This document shows, piece by piece, positions 52,756 to 62,772 of a DNA stretch of 64,000 nt (its first letter is position 1; each line of letters starts with the position of its first letter). This stretch comes from Paludisphaera mucosa (GTDB lineage Bacteria > Planctomycetota > Planctomycetia > Isosphaerales > Isosphaeraceae): contig NZ_JARRAG010000001.1 in NCBI RefSeq assembly GCF_029589435.1, positions 1,292,808 through 1,356,807 on the forward strand, read 5' to 3'. Made by a program: the position numbers and the translations under genes. Below the pieces are notes generated by a model. That model did not search any database. It was not told the origin of the DNA and saw only the letters and a program-made list of their open reading frames with translations.

Positions 52756-54762
52756 TCAATTCCCGCGAATCCAGTCCTGCACGGCGAGGGTGGCGCGGGC
52801 GCGGCTCGGGAAGGGCGTGGCCTGCCACGAGGGCAGGACGGCGGCCGGGTTGGACATCTCGTCGATCCACTGCTTGATGAGCTGGGGCGACTGGCTCACC
52901 ATCGCCGCGCGACGGAGTTGGCCGTTCGGCAGCGGCTGCTCGAACTGGACCGCGTAGTAGGGCATGGGGTCGTAGCCCTTCTGCTTGGTCAGCCGGTTCA
53001 GGTAGGCGTAGATCGTCTTGTCGAGCTTTCCCAGGTCGTCGCCGAACGCCTGGCGGAAGGCGCGAACGTGGTCGTCGGCCGAACGAGGCTCAAGCGGCGG
53101 GGCGGCGGCCATGACCCGGAGGAAGCGGGTGAAATCGTCGCTCCGTTTCATCGCGAGGTAATGGGTGATCGCCCAGGCGAGCGCGTACTCGGTGGGCGTC
53201 AGCTCGCGGCGGCGGATCATCGCCTCGACGAGCGGCTGCCCGGGCTCCCGGAAGAGCGACTTCGTTCGCACGTCCTGGCCCGGCATCGAGAGCGAGACCG
53301 GGTCCTCGATCTCGCGGAGCGTCGCCATGTGGAGGTTGTTGATCTGGCCCAGCCCGTCCCAGGCGGGCCCCCCCTTGCGCGAGGAGGCCGGCGTCGCGCA
53401 ATACTCGGCCAGGCCCTCGACCAGCCAAAGCGGCCACTCGCTCAGCCGGGGCTGGACGCCGATGTTCTGGAGCACCTGATGCGTCCCCTCGTGAGCCACG
53501 ATCTGGGGCTTGAGCAGGGCCTGGACCTCGGGCTCGATCCGGTCGCGGGAGGGATGCTCGTAGAGGAAGATGCGATTCGAGTAGATCTCGTAATACGCCT
53601 GCACGTCCGCCGGCTGGCGGCTGTAGGCGCGGAAGTCCTCCTCTGTTTTGAAGATCACCGCCACCAGCGGAAACTCGGCCTCATGAACCGTCACGTCGTG
53701 CTTGCGGAAGGCTTCCATCAGGCGCTTGTACAGGCCTTCCAGGAGCACGCCGTTGGCCCTCACGAACGCGTCGTCCACGGGGCCTTCGGCGGGGCTCTGA
53801 TGCAGGATCAGGTAATGCTCGGTGCGATGGAGCTTGAAATCCTCGAAGGGGCCGCTTTGCAGTCCCTTGGCGACCTCATCGGCCGAGAGCGGCCGGAACG
53901 GTTCGTCCGTGGGGACCATCATGGAGGGGATCCCCAGTCGGCCGTCGGGGAGCATGAGCACCGACTTGCCCTCGTGACAGCCGTGCAGGCGAGCCGCGAC
54001 CTGCTTCCCTGCCTCGTTGCGGATGAGGAATCGGCTCACCTCGGGCGCGGGGAAGGACGCCGCGAGCGTCTCCATCGAGGGCACGCCGAAATCCGGCGGG
54101 GTCAGGAGCGAGGGCGGAACGGGTGCCACCGGCGGTGGGACCGGGATCGAGTCGCCATGGGCGGGGGTGGAGGTCGCTTCTTGGAGCAGCGGGATTAATC
54201 GAAGTGCGCGCCCGATCGGCGATGCCGCCGAGGCCAGCCGAGCCGCCGCGTCGCAGGCGTGGGCGAGACCGCCGGGTGACGCCAATCGACTCGTCGCGAC
54301 GTCCTTCAGCAGCCTCAATCCGGGTCGATCCGCCTCGAAATCATGCGTCAGGAACGCCGATAGGCCCATCGCCGGGATGGGAGGCGTGCTTGAAGTCCGC
54401 TCAATCGCCGCGGAAGCACGCCTGAAGCTATCCAGCCGCCACTCGATCGGAGGCGAGGCCGCCGCGGCCGACGTCCAGGCCGCGGTCGACCAGACGGCCA
54501 GCGGGGCGGCGACCATCAAGAGGATCATCAACTCCAGCAGGCCCGAGGAACCGACGAGCGTTCGTCGTCGAAGCGGCCTGGCGTTGTCCATCGGCGTCGA
54601 CGTCCTTCGGCCTTCCGACGGTTGATCGTCGGGCGCGGCGTGGGACGACGGGACGCGCAGACACGCCCCGCAGATCGGGCAGTCGCGCCGCCGATCGATG
54701 TCCGGACGGCGGATGCGGATGGCCTTACCGCAACCGACGCAGCGAATCACCACGGGTTCCAT
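52756..54762 (-). CDS. DUF1570 metallopeptidase-like protein with N-terminal zinc ribbon
   Basis: 668 residues. A zinc ribbon at the N-terminus (C8, C11, C28, C31) is followed by a membrane helix (about 72-95), a low-complexity region, an SHD1-like segment (FLIRNEAGKQVAARLHGCHEGKSVLMLPDGRLGIP, about 225-260) and a DUF1570 peptidase domain. The latter has the gluzincin motif IVAHEGTHQVL (H-E-x-x-H) with a downstream VEGLAEYCA Glu. Topology implies a cytoplasmic ribbon and an extracytoplasmic peptidase. DUF1570 is common in planctomycetes, substrate unknown. The ribbon fused to a transmembrane protease is notable. Monocistronic. Confidence 0.82.
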   Translation of the reverse strand: MEPVVIRCVGCGKAIRIRRPDIDRRRDCPICGACLRVPSSHAAPDDQPSEGRRTSTPMDNARPLRRRTLVGSSGLLELMILLMVAAPLAVWSTAAWTSAAAASPPIEWRLDSFRRASAAIERTSSTPPIPAMGLSAFLTHDFEADRPGLRLLKDVATSRLASPGGLAHACDAAARLASAASPIGRALRLIPLLQEATSTPAHGDSIPVPPPVAPVPPSLLTPPDFGVPSMETLAASFPAPEVSRFLIRNEAGKQVAARLHGCHEGKSVLMLPDGRLGIPSMMVPTDEPFRPLSADEVAKGLQSGPFEDFKLHRTEHYLILHQSPAEGPVDDAFVRANGVLLEGLYKRLMEAFRKHDVTVHEAEFPLVAVIFKTEEDFRAYSRQPADVQAYYEIYSNRIFLYEHPSRDRIEPEVQALLKPQIVAHEGTHQVLQNIGVQPRLSEWPLWLVEGLAEYCATPASSRKGGPAWDGLGQINNLHMATLREIEDPVSLSMPGQDVRTKSLFREPGQPLVEAMIRRRELTPTEYALAWAITHYLAMKRSDDFTRFLRVMAAAPPLEPRSADDHVRAFRQAFGDDLGKLDKTIYAYLNRLTKQKGYDPMPYYAVQFEQPLPNGQLRRAAMVSQSPQLIKQWIDEMSNPAAVLPSWQATPFPSRARATLAVQDWIRGN

Positions 54763-54925
54763 GGCCGTCGTCTCGCGGATGTCGGATCTGAAAGAATTCG
54801 GCGAAGGGTGATTGTTCAGTCTAGCAGTCGGAATGGGGCTCGCAAAGGATTTCCGAGCTCGTTTACCTTGCTTTCCTACTTAGACCCTGCGTTGCGCCTT
54901 CCCAATCCTGGCGATTCTCTCGGCG

Positions 54926-56383
<1,458 letters not shown>

Positions 56384-56411
56384 GAGGCGTTCTCCGTGCG
56401 GCCCGCTCGGC

Positions 56412-59400
56412 TCACTCGAGCGTGATCGTCTCGTCCAGATTCAGGATGACCCCGGCGGTCGCGGCGTAGGCGGCCAGCTCGACCGGGTCGACACCCGGCG
56501 GGCCGGGATTCTCGCCCTGCTTGATCAATACGCCGGCCGCCCCGGGATCGGTGCGGAAGCTTTCGAGATACTTGTTCAGCCCCGCGAGCAACACCCGGCG
56601 CTCGTTCTGGTTGGGCTCGCGGCCGGTCGACCGACGGAAGGCGAAGGCGATGCGGTCCTCGGGAGTCGAGCCGCCGTTCGCGATCATGAGGGCGGCCAGG
56701 CTGCGCGCGGCTTCCACGTACACGACGTCGTTGAGCAATTCGAGGGCCTGCAAGGGCGTGTTGGTGCGCGCCCGCTTGACCTGGCAGATCTCGCGGCTCG
56801 GCGCGTCGAAGGTCGACATCACGGGGTGGGGGACGGTCCGCTTTCGATAGATGTACAGGCTGCGCCGATAGAGGTCGTCGCCCTTGTCCTGGACGTAGGG
56901 CGCCTCGCCGGCCCCGCCGGCCATCTCTTCCCAGAGGCCCGCCGGCTGGTACGGCTTGACCGACGGCCCCCCCAGATGGGACGAGAGCAGGCCCGAGATC
57001 GCCAGCACGTTGTCCCGCACGGCCTCGGCCCCCAGTCGGAAACGCGGGCCGCGGGCCAGGAGGCGGTTGTCCGGGTCGCGCTGGAGCAACTCGGCGGGGG
57101 CCCGGGACGACTGTCGATAGACCGTGCTCGTGACGATCAGGCGGTGGAGCCTTTTGAGGTCCCAGCCGTCGCGGACCAGCTCGGTGGCCAGCCAGTCCAG
57201 CAGCGTCGGGTTGGCGGGCGGGTCGCTCTGGAGGCCGAAATTCTCGGACGACTTCACCAGGCCCTCGCCGAAATGCCGCTGCCAGATGCGGTTGACGGTC
57301 ACGCGCGGCGTCAGGGGATTGTCGGGGGACACCAGCCAACGCCCCAGCGCCAGGCGGTCGGTCGCGGGTCCGGAGGGCAGGGGGGGCAGGCAGGACGGCA
57401 CGCCGGCCGACAGCGCCATCGACGTGTCGGGCTGGTCGTACTGTCCCCGCTTCAGCGGGTGCAGGGGCCGCGGCGCGGGGGCGTCTTCCATGATCATGAC
57501 GGTCGGGATCGCCTGCTCGAAATCGGTCTTCTCCTTCTGGAGCTTCGCGCCATGCTCGGCGAGCGGGCGAAGGTCGTGGTCGACGAAGGCGCGGAAGTAG
57601 GCGCCGAGGATCCCGCGACGGGTCGCCGTCCTATCGGCGTCGGGGACGCGGGCGATTTCCAGGACCGGGCGTTCGTACAGGGCTCTTGCCTCGTCGGGCG
57701 AGACGTTGCGGCGATCGATGCGGACGTCGGCCAGCTCGCCGCGAAACGGCAGGCTCGTGGAGCGTTTGCCGATCCGCAGGGGTTGGTCGGTCGCCAGCAT
57801 GTTCTTGAGGGCGTCGACCTCGACCTCCGTCGCGACCGGCCGGCCGTCGACGTGGATCTTCAGGCCGGCGGCCTTGCTCGACCCGTCGTAGCTCACCACG
57901 ACGTGCGACCAGGGCGCGCGGGGGAGCGGATCCTTCGTCTTGACCTTGATGGCGTCGCCGGGCCAGGCGTGGACGAGATGGACGGTGACCTTGCCGTCGA
58001 GGATGCAGACGTCGTACCCCCGATAGGCGGCCGCGTCGTCCATCTTGCTCAGGCAGGCCCCGTCGCCCAGCGGGCGGACCCATAGTGCGACCGTGAATGG
58101 CTCGGTCGATTCCAGTTTCGGGCCGGCCGCGGCCTCGACGAAGGAGTCGGGTTGGCCGTCGAGGGCGATGGCGCGAGCGGACGGGCCGTCGACCCAGGTC
58201 GGCTCGCCCTTGCCGCGAAAGGTTCCCGCGATCGCCTCGCTCGCCCCGGCTCGGGCCTGAACGTCGCCCGAGAGGGGAAAGCGGAACGCCCAGGCGGCCG
58301 GTTCCGGGTCCGGCGGCTGGCGACGGATCCCCTCTTCCCAGGCGAACTGCTTCGCTCCCAGCTCGGTCTCGGCCTGCTGGACGGCCTTGGCGGCCTCGGC
58401 GATGTCGGCCTCGAGCCGTCTGAGGCGGTCCTGCTGGGCCGGCGTCGGCACGGCGATCAGGGGCGGCACGTTGCCGCGCGTCTCGGTGTAGACGCCCTTC
58501 TCGTTGACGTTGTTGAAGAAGCCGAGGAACTCGTAGAACTCCTTCTGGGTGACCGGATCGTACTTGTGGTCGTGGCAGCGGGCGCAGCCCATGGTGAGAC
58601 CGAGGAAGACGGTCGAGGTGGTCTCCACCCGGTCGATGGCGTTCTCAATCCGCCACTCCTCCTCGATCGAACCGGCCTCGGTGACGGTGCGGTTGTTCCG
58701 GTTGAAGCCGGTGGCGACCTTCTGCGCCAGGGTCGCGGCCGGGAGCCGGTCGCCGGCGATCTGCTCGATCGTAAAGGCGTCGAACGGCATGTTGCGGTTG
58801 AAGGCCTCGATGACCCAGTCGCGCCAGGGCCACATCGTCCGGGCGAAGTCGTTCTGATAGCCGTTCGTGTCGGCGTAGCGGGCGGCGTCGAGCCAGTCGC
58901 TGGCCATCGCCTCGCCGTAACGCGGTGAGGCCAGGAGGCGGTCGACGACCTTCTCGTAGGCGTCGGCCGAGCCGTCGGCGAGGAAGGCGTCGATCTCGGC
59001 GGGCGTCGGCGGCAATCCGATCAGGTCCAGGGAGAGCCGTCGGATCAGCGTCGGCTTGTCGGCCTCGGCGGCGGGCTCGATCCCTTCGTGCTCCAGGCGG
59101 GCCAGGACGAAGCGGTCGATGGGCGTGCGGACCCGCTCGGCGTGACGCACGGCCGGAGGCTCGGGACGCCGCGGCGTCTCGAAGGCCCAGTGCTTGCCCC
59201 AGGGGGCTCCCTCGTCGACCCACTTTTTGAGCGTGGCGACCTGCTCGGGCGTGAGCGATTTGCCCGACTTGGCAGGCGGCATTTTCTCGTCCGCGTCGTC
59301 GCTCGTGAGGCGAAGGATGAACTCGCTCTCCGCACTCTTGCCCGGCTCGATGATCGGGTCTTTCCGCCGCAGGGCGCCTTCGCGGACGTCGAGCCGCAGG

Positions 59401-59570
59401 TCGGCCTTCCGGGTGCCGGCGTCGGGGCCGTGGCAGAGCAGGCAGTTCTCGGAGAGAATGGGCAGGACGTCGCGGCTGAAGTCCACCGCGGGGGCCTCGG
59501 CCCCTCGCGCGGGGGCCGCCAGGAGCCCGACCAGGCCGAACGCGGCCACGAGGGATCGATACGGAGGCAT
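56412..59570 (-). CDS. Planctomycete cytochrome c with DUF1549, LamG-like and DUF1553 domains
   Basis: 1052 residues with a signal peptide (1-23). Planctomycete-type cytochrome (C-x2-[14 protein letters not shown], about 39-50) is followed by DUF1549 (about 145-350, with a second heme-type [11 protein letters not shown]), a LamG/concanavalin-like insert (about 430-620, ending [10 protein letters not shown]) and DUF1553 (about 700-1040, [47 protein letters not shown]). Two CxxCH motifs imply covalent heme in the periplasm. Such fusions are a planctomycete specialty, suspected in polysaccharide oxidation. First gene of the operon with the DUF1501 gene. Confidence 0.94.
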   Translation of the reverse strand: MPPYRSLVAAFGLVGLLAAPARGAEAPAVDFSRDVLPILSENCLLCHGPDAGTRKADLRLDVREGALRRKDPIIEPGKSAESEFILRLTSDDADEKMPPAKSGKSLTPEQVATLKKWVDEGAPWGKHWAFETPRRPEPPAVRHAERVRTPIDRFVLARLEHEGIEPAAEADKPTLIRRLSLDLIGLPPTPAEIDAFLADGSADAYEKVVDRLLASPRYGEAMASDWLDAARYADTNGYQNDFARTMWPWRDWVIEAFNRNMPFDAFTIEQIAGDRLPAATLAQKVATGFNRNNRTVTEAGSIEEEWRIENAIDRVETTSTVFLGLTMGCARCHDHKYDPVTQKEFYEFLGFFNNVNEKGVYTETRGNVPPLIAVPTPAQQDRLRRLEADIAEAAKAVQQAETELGAKQFAWEEGIRRQPPDPEPAAWAFRFPLSGDVQARAGASEAIAGTFRGKGEPTWVDGPSARAIALDGQPDSFVEAAAGPKLESTEPFTVALWVRPLGDGACLSKMDDAAAYRGYDVCILDGKVTVHLVHAWPGDAIKVKTKDPLPRAPWSHVVVSYDGSSKAAGLKIHVDGRPVATEVEVDALKNMLATDQPLRIGKRSTSLPFRGELADVRIDRRNVSPDEARALYERPVLEIARVPDADRTATRRGILGAYFRAFVDHDLRPLAEHGAKLQKEKTDFEQAIPTVMIMEDAPAPRPLHPLKRGQYDQPDTSMALSAGVPSCLPPLPSGPATDRLALGRWLVSPDNPLTPRVTVNRIWQRHFGEGLVKSSENFGLQSDPPANPTLLDWLATELVRDGWDLKRLHRLIVTSTVYRQSSRAPAELLQRDPDNRLLARGPRFRLGAEAVRDNVLAISGLLSSHLGGPSVKPYQPAGLWEEMAGGAGEAPYVQDKGDDLYRRSLYIYRKRTVPHPVMSTFDAPSREICQVKRARTNTPLQALELLNDVVYVEAARSLAALMIANGGSTPEDRIAFAFRRSTGREPNQNERRVLLAGLNKYLESFRTDPGAAGVLIKQGENPGPPGVDPVELAAYAATAGVILNLDETITLE

Positions 59571-59640
59571 GCAGGGAGGTGCTCCTCGGGGCGGTCTCGG
59601 GGATCGAGACGGATCGCATCGTTCGGCTCACGACTCAATC

Positions 59641-60180
59641 ATGATTATGGCCGATTCTCCGAGCCCGAAGCAACCAAGGATCGACGCCACCGTCTTCGTC
59701 GCCCCCGGGGCGTTCATCCTGGGAGACGTCGAGATCGGGGCCGATTCCAGCGTTTGGTATCAGGCCGTGGTCCGCGGCGACACGGAGTCGATCCGCATCG
59801 GGTCCTCGACCAACATCCAGGACATGACCATGATCCACGCCGACCCGGGCGTGCCGTGCGTGGTCGGCGATCGCGTCACCGTCGGCCACCGGGCGATCCT
59901 CCACGGCTGCCGGGTCGAGGACGACTGCCTCATCGGCATGGGCGCGATCCTGCTCAACAACGTGAAGGTCGGCGCGGGCACGGTGGTCGGCGCCGGCGCT
60001 TTGCTGCTGGAGAACATGGAAGTTCCGCCAGGCTCGCTCGTGGTCGGCTCCCCCGCGCGGGTCCTGCGACTCATCGGCGATTCGGCCCGAGAGCGGCTCG
60101 AACGATCCTGGCGGCACTACTGCGAGATGGCCCGCCGTCACCGAGCCGGGGAATTTCCCCCATTCCTCCCCGATCGTTAG
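59641..60180 (+). CDS. Gamma-class carbonic anhydrase-like protein (left-handed beta-helix)
   Basis: 179 residues from the ATG at 59641 (ATG at 59647 possible; neither has a clear ribosome site). Hexapeptide repeats from about residue 20 onward (VFVAPGAFILGDVEIGADSSVWY, RIGSSTNIQDMTMIH, VGHRAILHGC, KVGAGTVVGAGALLLE). The three histidine zinc ligands appear at H66, H83 and H88, as in CamH/YrdA-type proteins. It may hydrate CO2 or act as a transferase-like homologue; many YrdA members lack detectable activity. Divergent from the cytochrome operon, convergent with the thioesterase gene. Confidence 0.9.
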   Translation: MIMADSPSPKQPRIDATVFVAPGAFILGDVEIGADSSVWYQAVVRGDTESIRIGSSTNIQDMTMIHADPGVPCVVGDRVTVGHRAILHGCRVEDDCLIGMGAILLNNVKVGAGTVVGAGALLLENMEVPPGSLVVGSPARVLRLIGDSARERLERSWRHYCEMARRHRAGEFPPFLPDR

Positions 60181-60192
60181 CGGGTGGCACCC

Positions 60193-60597
60193 TCAGGTCT
60201 TCGCGGCGCGCTTCTTCTCCACTCGCCGCGCGAAGCGATCGGCGTCGATGACGCGACGCTTATGCAGCCCCCGGGCGACCGGCTCGGTTTCGTCGAACGC
60301 CTCGATGTGGAAGGTGATCGTCGGCCCGTCGACGTGGATCACCCGCGCGCGGCAGGTCACCCGGCTCCCGAGCGGGCTGGGGGCCAGGTGCTCGATCTGG
60401 ACTACGGCGCCGACGCTCCGCTCGTTCTCGTCCAGACAGGCCGCCAGGGCGTCTCGCGCCACGTACTCCAGGTAGGCGACCAGCCACGGCGTCGAGAGGA
60501 CCGCGGGCATCCGGCCGTCGGCGAAGTTGATGCAGTTCTCCTCCACCACCTCGATGACCATCTCGCCCGTCAGCCCGGTCCTCGGCGTCTGTTTCAC
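60193..60597 (-). CDS. Hotdog-fold thioesterase (fluoroacetyl-CoA thioesterase-like)
   Basis: 134 residues from a GTG at 60597 (GGAG 7 bases upstream; a TTG at 60612 is the alternative). Hotdog signature: VVEENCINFADGRMPAVLSTPWLVAYLEYVARDAL, then VVQIEHLAPSPLGSRVTCRARVIHVDGPTITFHIEAFDE, and a basic tail. The position of the ATPxLV-like segment and EHLAP resembles FlK and related acyl-CoA thioesterases. It hydrolyses a small acyl-CoA in the cytoplasm; the acyl group is unknown. Confidence 0.85.
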   Translation of the reverse strand: MKQTPRTGLTGEMVIEVVEENCINFADGRMPAVLSTPWLVAYLEYVARDALAACLDENERSVGAVVQIEHLAPSPLGSRVTCRARVIHVDGPTITFHIEAFDETEPVARGLHKRRVIDADRFARRVEKKRAAKT

Positions 60598-60789
60598 GGT
60601 CGCGCTCCGCAACGACCCCCGTCGCGATCGGCGGGAATCGAGAATGATTCTTGATTAGGGCCTCGCCGATACGATATAAGAGACTCGGCCGCCTGACGAG
60701 CCCAGCCTCGTCGCGCGGCCTGGCGATCTCCACCGACCTCCTCGGTCGTAAAGTGGTAGCGAGGGTCGCAGATTCGAGGAAGGACGGCG

Positions 60790-61161
60790 ATGGCGACGTC
60801 TCTTGCTGGTAAACCACGGAAGGTCGTGCCCAGACTCCTCGCCGTGATCCACGCCGACGGCTGCACGGGCTGCGAGGCCTGCCTCGAGATCTGCCCGGCC
60901 GCGTGCATCTACAAGGTGCAAGGCGAGGGCCGTCCTGGGCCCGGGTCGTTCTGCGAGGTCGACCTGGACCGCTGCATCGGCTGCAAGCAGTGCGCGCAAC
61001 TGTGTCCCTGGAACGCCGCCGCCATGGTCGACACCCCCGACGTGGCTCGTCGCGTCGCGATGAAGGGGGGGCCGTCGTGGTACATCGACGAGGCCTGGGA
61101 CGCGATCGTCGACCGGGCCCAACGGAACGTCGAGGGCTTCCTGGCGAAGAAGCGGAAATGA
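60790..61161 (+). CDS. 2[4Fe-4S] ferredoxin-like protein
   Basis: 123 residues. Two classical cluster motifs: C25-x2-C28-x2-C31-x3-C35-P and C62-x2-C65-x2-C68-x3-C72-P. Extra cysteines C39 and C55 are present. A basic N-terminus (SLAGKPRKVVPR) and a helical tail (YIDEAWDAIVDRAQRNVEGFLAKK) flank the core. It transfers electrons at low potential in the cytoplasm, possibly to an oxidoreductase not in this window. About 130 bp upstream of the di-heme cytochrome gene but probably separately initiated. Confidence 0.92.
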   Translation: MATSLAGKPRKVVPRLLAVIHADGCTGCEACLEICPAACIYKVQGEGRPGPGSFCEVDLDRCIGCKQCAQLCPWNAAAMVDTPDVARRVAMKGGPSWYIDEAWDAIVDRAQRNVEGFLAKKRK

Positions 61162-61291
61162 GCCGACGACGAGTCGACGCACCGTGCATCCCCGCCGACG
61201 CCGGGCTCGGCTCGACCCGAAACACCGCCGAGGGGCTCCGCCTTCCCCTCGCCGATCGACCCACCCGTCTCCTCTCATTCGGAGCCCGTTG

Positions 61292-62590
61292 ATGATGCCG
61301 ATGAAAGCGCGCTGGCTGCTGGTCCCCGGATTGCTCCTCGCCTCGGGGCTGGTCCTCGTCCAGCATTCGATGCAGGCCGCCGCCGAGGGCGGCTCGCACG
61401 TGGCCGCCAGCTTCCAGGACGAGCCCAACAAGCCGCCCGACGAGGATCCCGCCAGCCCCGCCGAGTTCCTCTGGCAGCGGCCCGACCCCAGCCTGATCCG
61501 CGATGAGCCGCTCCAGGTGACCGTGCCCAAGGGGCTGCCGCCGCTGACGCCCAAGACCGTCGTCCCGCTCGGGAACCCGATCACCAAGGGCAAGTACGAG
61601 CTGGGCCGACTGCTCTACTTCGATCCCCGCGTGTCGCTCGACGGGACGGTGAGCTGTGCGACCTGCCACAACCCCGACAAGGGCTGGAGCGACGGCGGCA
61701 AGGTCTCGACCGGCATCGACGGCCAGCGCGGCAACCGCAACGCCCCCACGGTCTTCAACACGGCGTACGGCAAGAACATGTTCTGGGACGGCCGCTCGCC
61801 CAGCCTCGAAGGCCAGGCCCAGGGGCCGATGATCAACCCGATCGAGATGGGCGAACAGAAACACGAGGTCATCGTCAAGCGGATCCGCCAGATCCCGGCC
61901 TACCGCGAAACGTTCCGCAAAGTCTTCGGCACCGACGTCACCCTTGACGGCATGGCCAAGGCGATCGCGACGTTCGAGCGGGTCGCCGCCCTCTCGGGCA
62001 ACTCGAAGTACGACCAGTACGTCACCGGCGACCTGAAGGCGATGAACGAGAGCGAGAAACGCGGGATGGTCCTCTTCGGGATCCGCCCCGACCCCGACGA
62101 CGAGTACGAGCCGACCGTCGAGCTTCAGAAGGCCAAGTGCACCCTCTGCCACGCCGGCGCCAACTTCACCGACGAGGAATTCCACAACCTCGGCGTCGGC
62201 TGGAACGAGGCCAAGAAGAAGCACGACGACATCGGCCGCTGGGCCCCCGAGCCGATCGGCCAGAAGGACGATCTCAGCCTCGGCGCCTTCAAGACCCCGA
62301 CCGTCCGCAACGCGGTGCTCACGGCCCCGTACATGCACGACGGCAGCCTGAAGACGCTCGAAGAGGTGATGGACCACTACAACAAGGGCGGCAACCCGAA
62401 CCCGTCGCTCGACGAGGACATGAAGCCCCTGAAGCTGACCTCCGAAGAGATCGCCGACGTCATCGCTTTCATGAAGGCGCTGACGGGCGAGGTGAAGACG
62501 ACGGCCGAACTGCTGCCCAAGGCGCTGCCGCCGGGCCCGGACGGCAAGTCCCCCGATCCCGTCGCGGCGCTGACGGCCCCCGGGGCCTGA
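61292..62590 (+). CDS. Di-heme cytochrome c peroxidase family protein
   Basis: 432 residues from the ATG at 61292 (GGAG 7 bases upstream). Signal peptide about 1-30. Two heme-binding motifs: C122-A-T-C125-H126 and C283-T-L-C286-H287. DPRVSLDGTVSCATCHNPDKGWSDG, GQRGNRNAPTVFNTAYG, FWDGRSPSLEGQAQGPM and TPTVRNAVLTAPYMHDGSLKTLEEVMDHYN are family hallmarks. It would reduce hydrogen peroxide in the periplasm, or act as a MauG-like oxidase. The C-terminal about 50 residues are an Ala/Pro tail. A terminator follows. Confidence 0.93.
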   Translation: MMPMKARWLLVPGLLLASGLVLVQHSMQAAAEGGSHVAASFQDEPNKPPDEDPASPAEFLWQRPDPSLIRDEPLQVTVPKGLPPLTPKTVVPLGNPITKGKYELGRLLYFDPRVSLDGTVSCATCHNPDKGWSDGGKVSTGIDGQRGNRNAPTVFNTAYGKNMFWDGRSPSLEGQAQGPMINPIEMGEQKHEVIVKRIRQIPAYRETFRKVFGTDVTLDGMAKAIATFERVAALSGNSKYDQYVTGDLKAMNESEKRGMVLFGIRPDPDDEYEPTVELQKAKCTLCHAGANFTDEEFHNLGVGWNEAKKKHDDIGRWAPEPIGQKDDLSLGAFKTPTVRNAVLTAPYMHDGSLKTLEEVMDHYNKGGNPNPSLDEDMKPLKLTSEEIADVIAFMKALTGEVKTTAELLPKALPPGPDGKSPDPVAALTAPGA

Positions 62591-62618
62591 GCCCGACTCG
62601 ATACGCGAGCCTGGATCC

Positions 62619-62657
62619 CGCCCGACACCCTCCTCGAACCGAGGTCGTCGGGCGTTT
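62619..62657 (+). terminator. Terminator of the di-heme cytochrome gene
   Basis: Outer arms CGCCCGAC (62619-62626) and GTCGGGCG (62647-62654) pair perfectly, with an inner CCTCG/CGAGG stem, followed by TTT. It lies 28 bp after the stop. Confidence 0.65.
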
Positions 62658-62772
62658 CCACGCGCGGGCCGCCCGCTTACGGGATGCGACTGCCGACCCG
62701 GAGCGTGATAGGATAGCGTCTCGTCGCCCTCATCCTCATATCCGCCTCGATCTCGGGCCTTGAGACGCCTTC

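Noticed and set aside
60260-62377. A 705-residue minus-strand frame over the ferredoxin and di-heme cytochrome genes
   Set aside because: Both plus-strand genes have exact cofactor motifs; the opposing frame does not.
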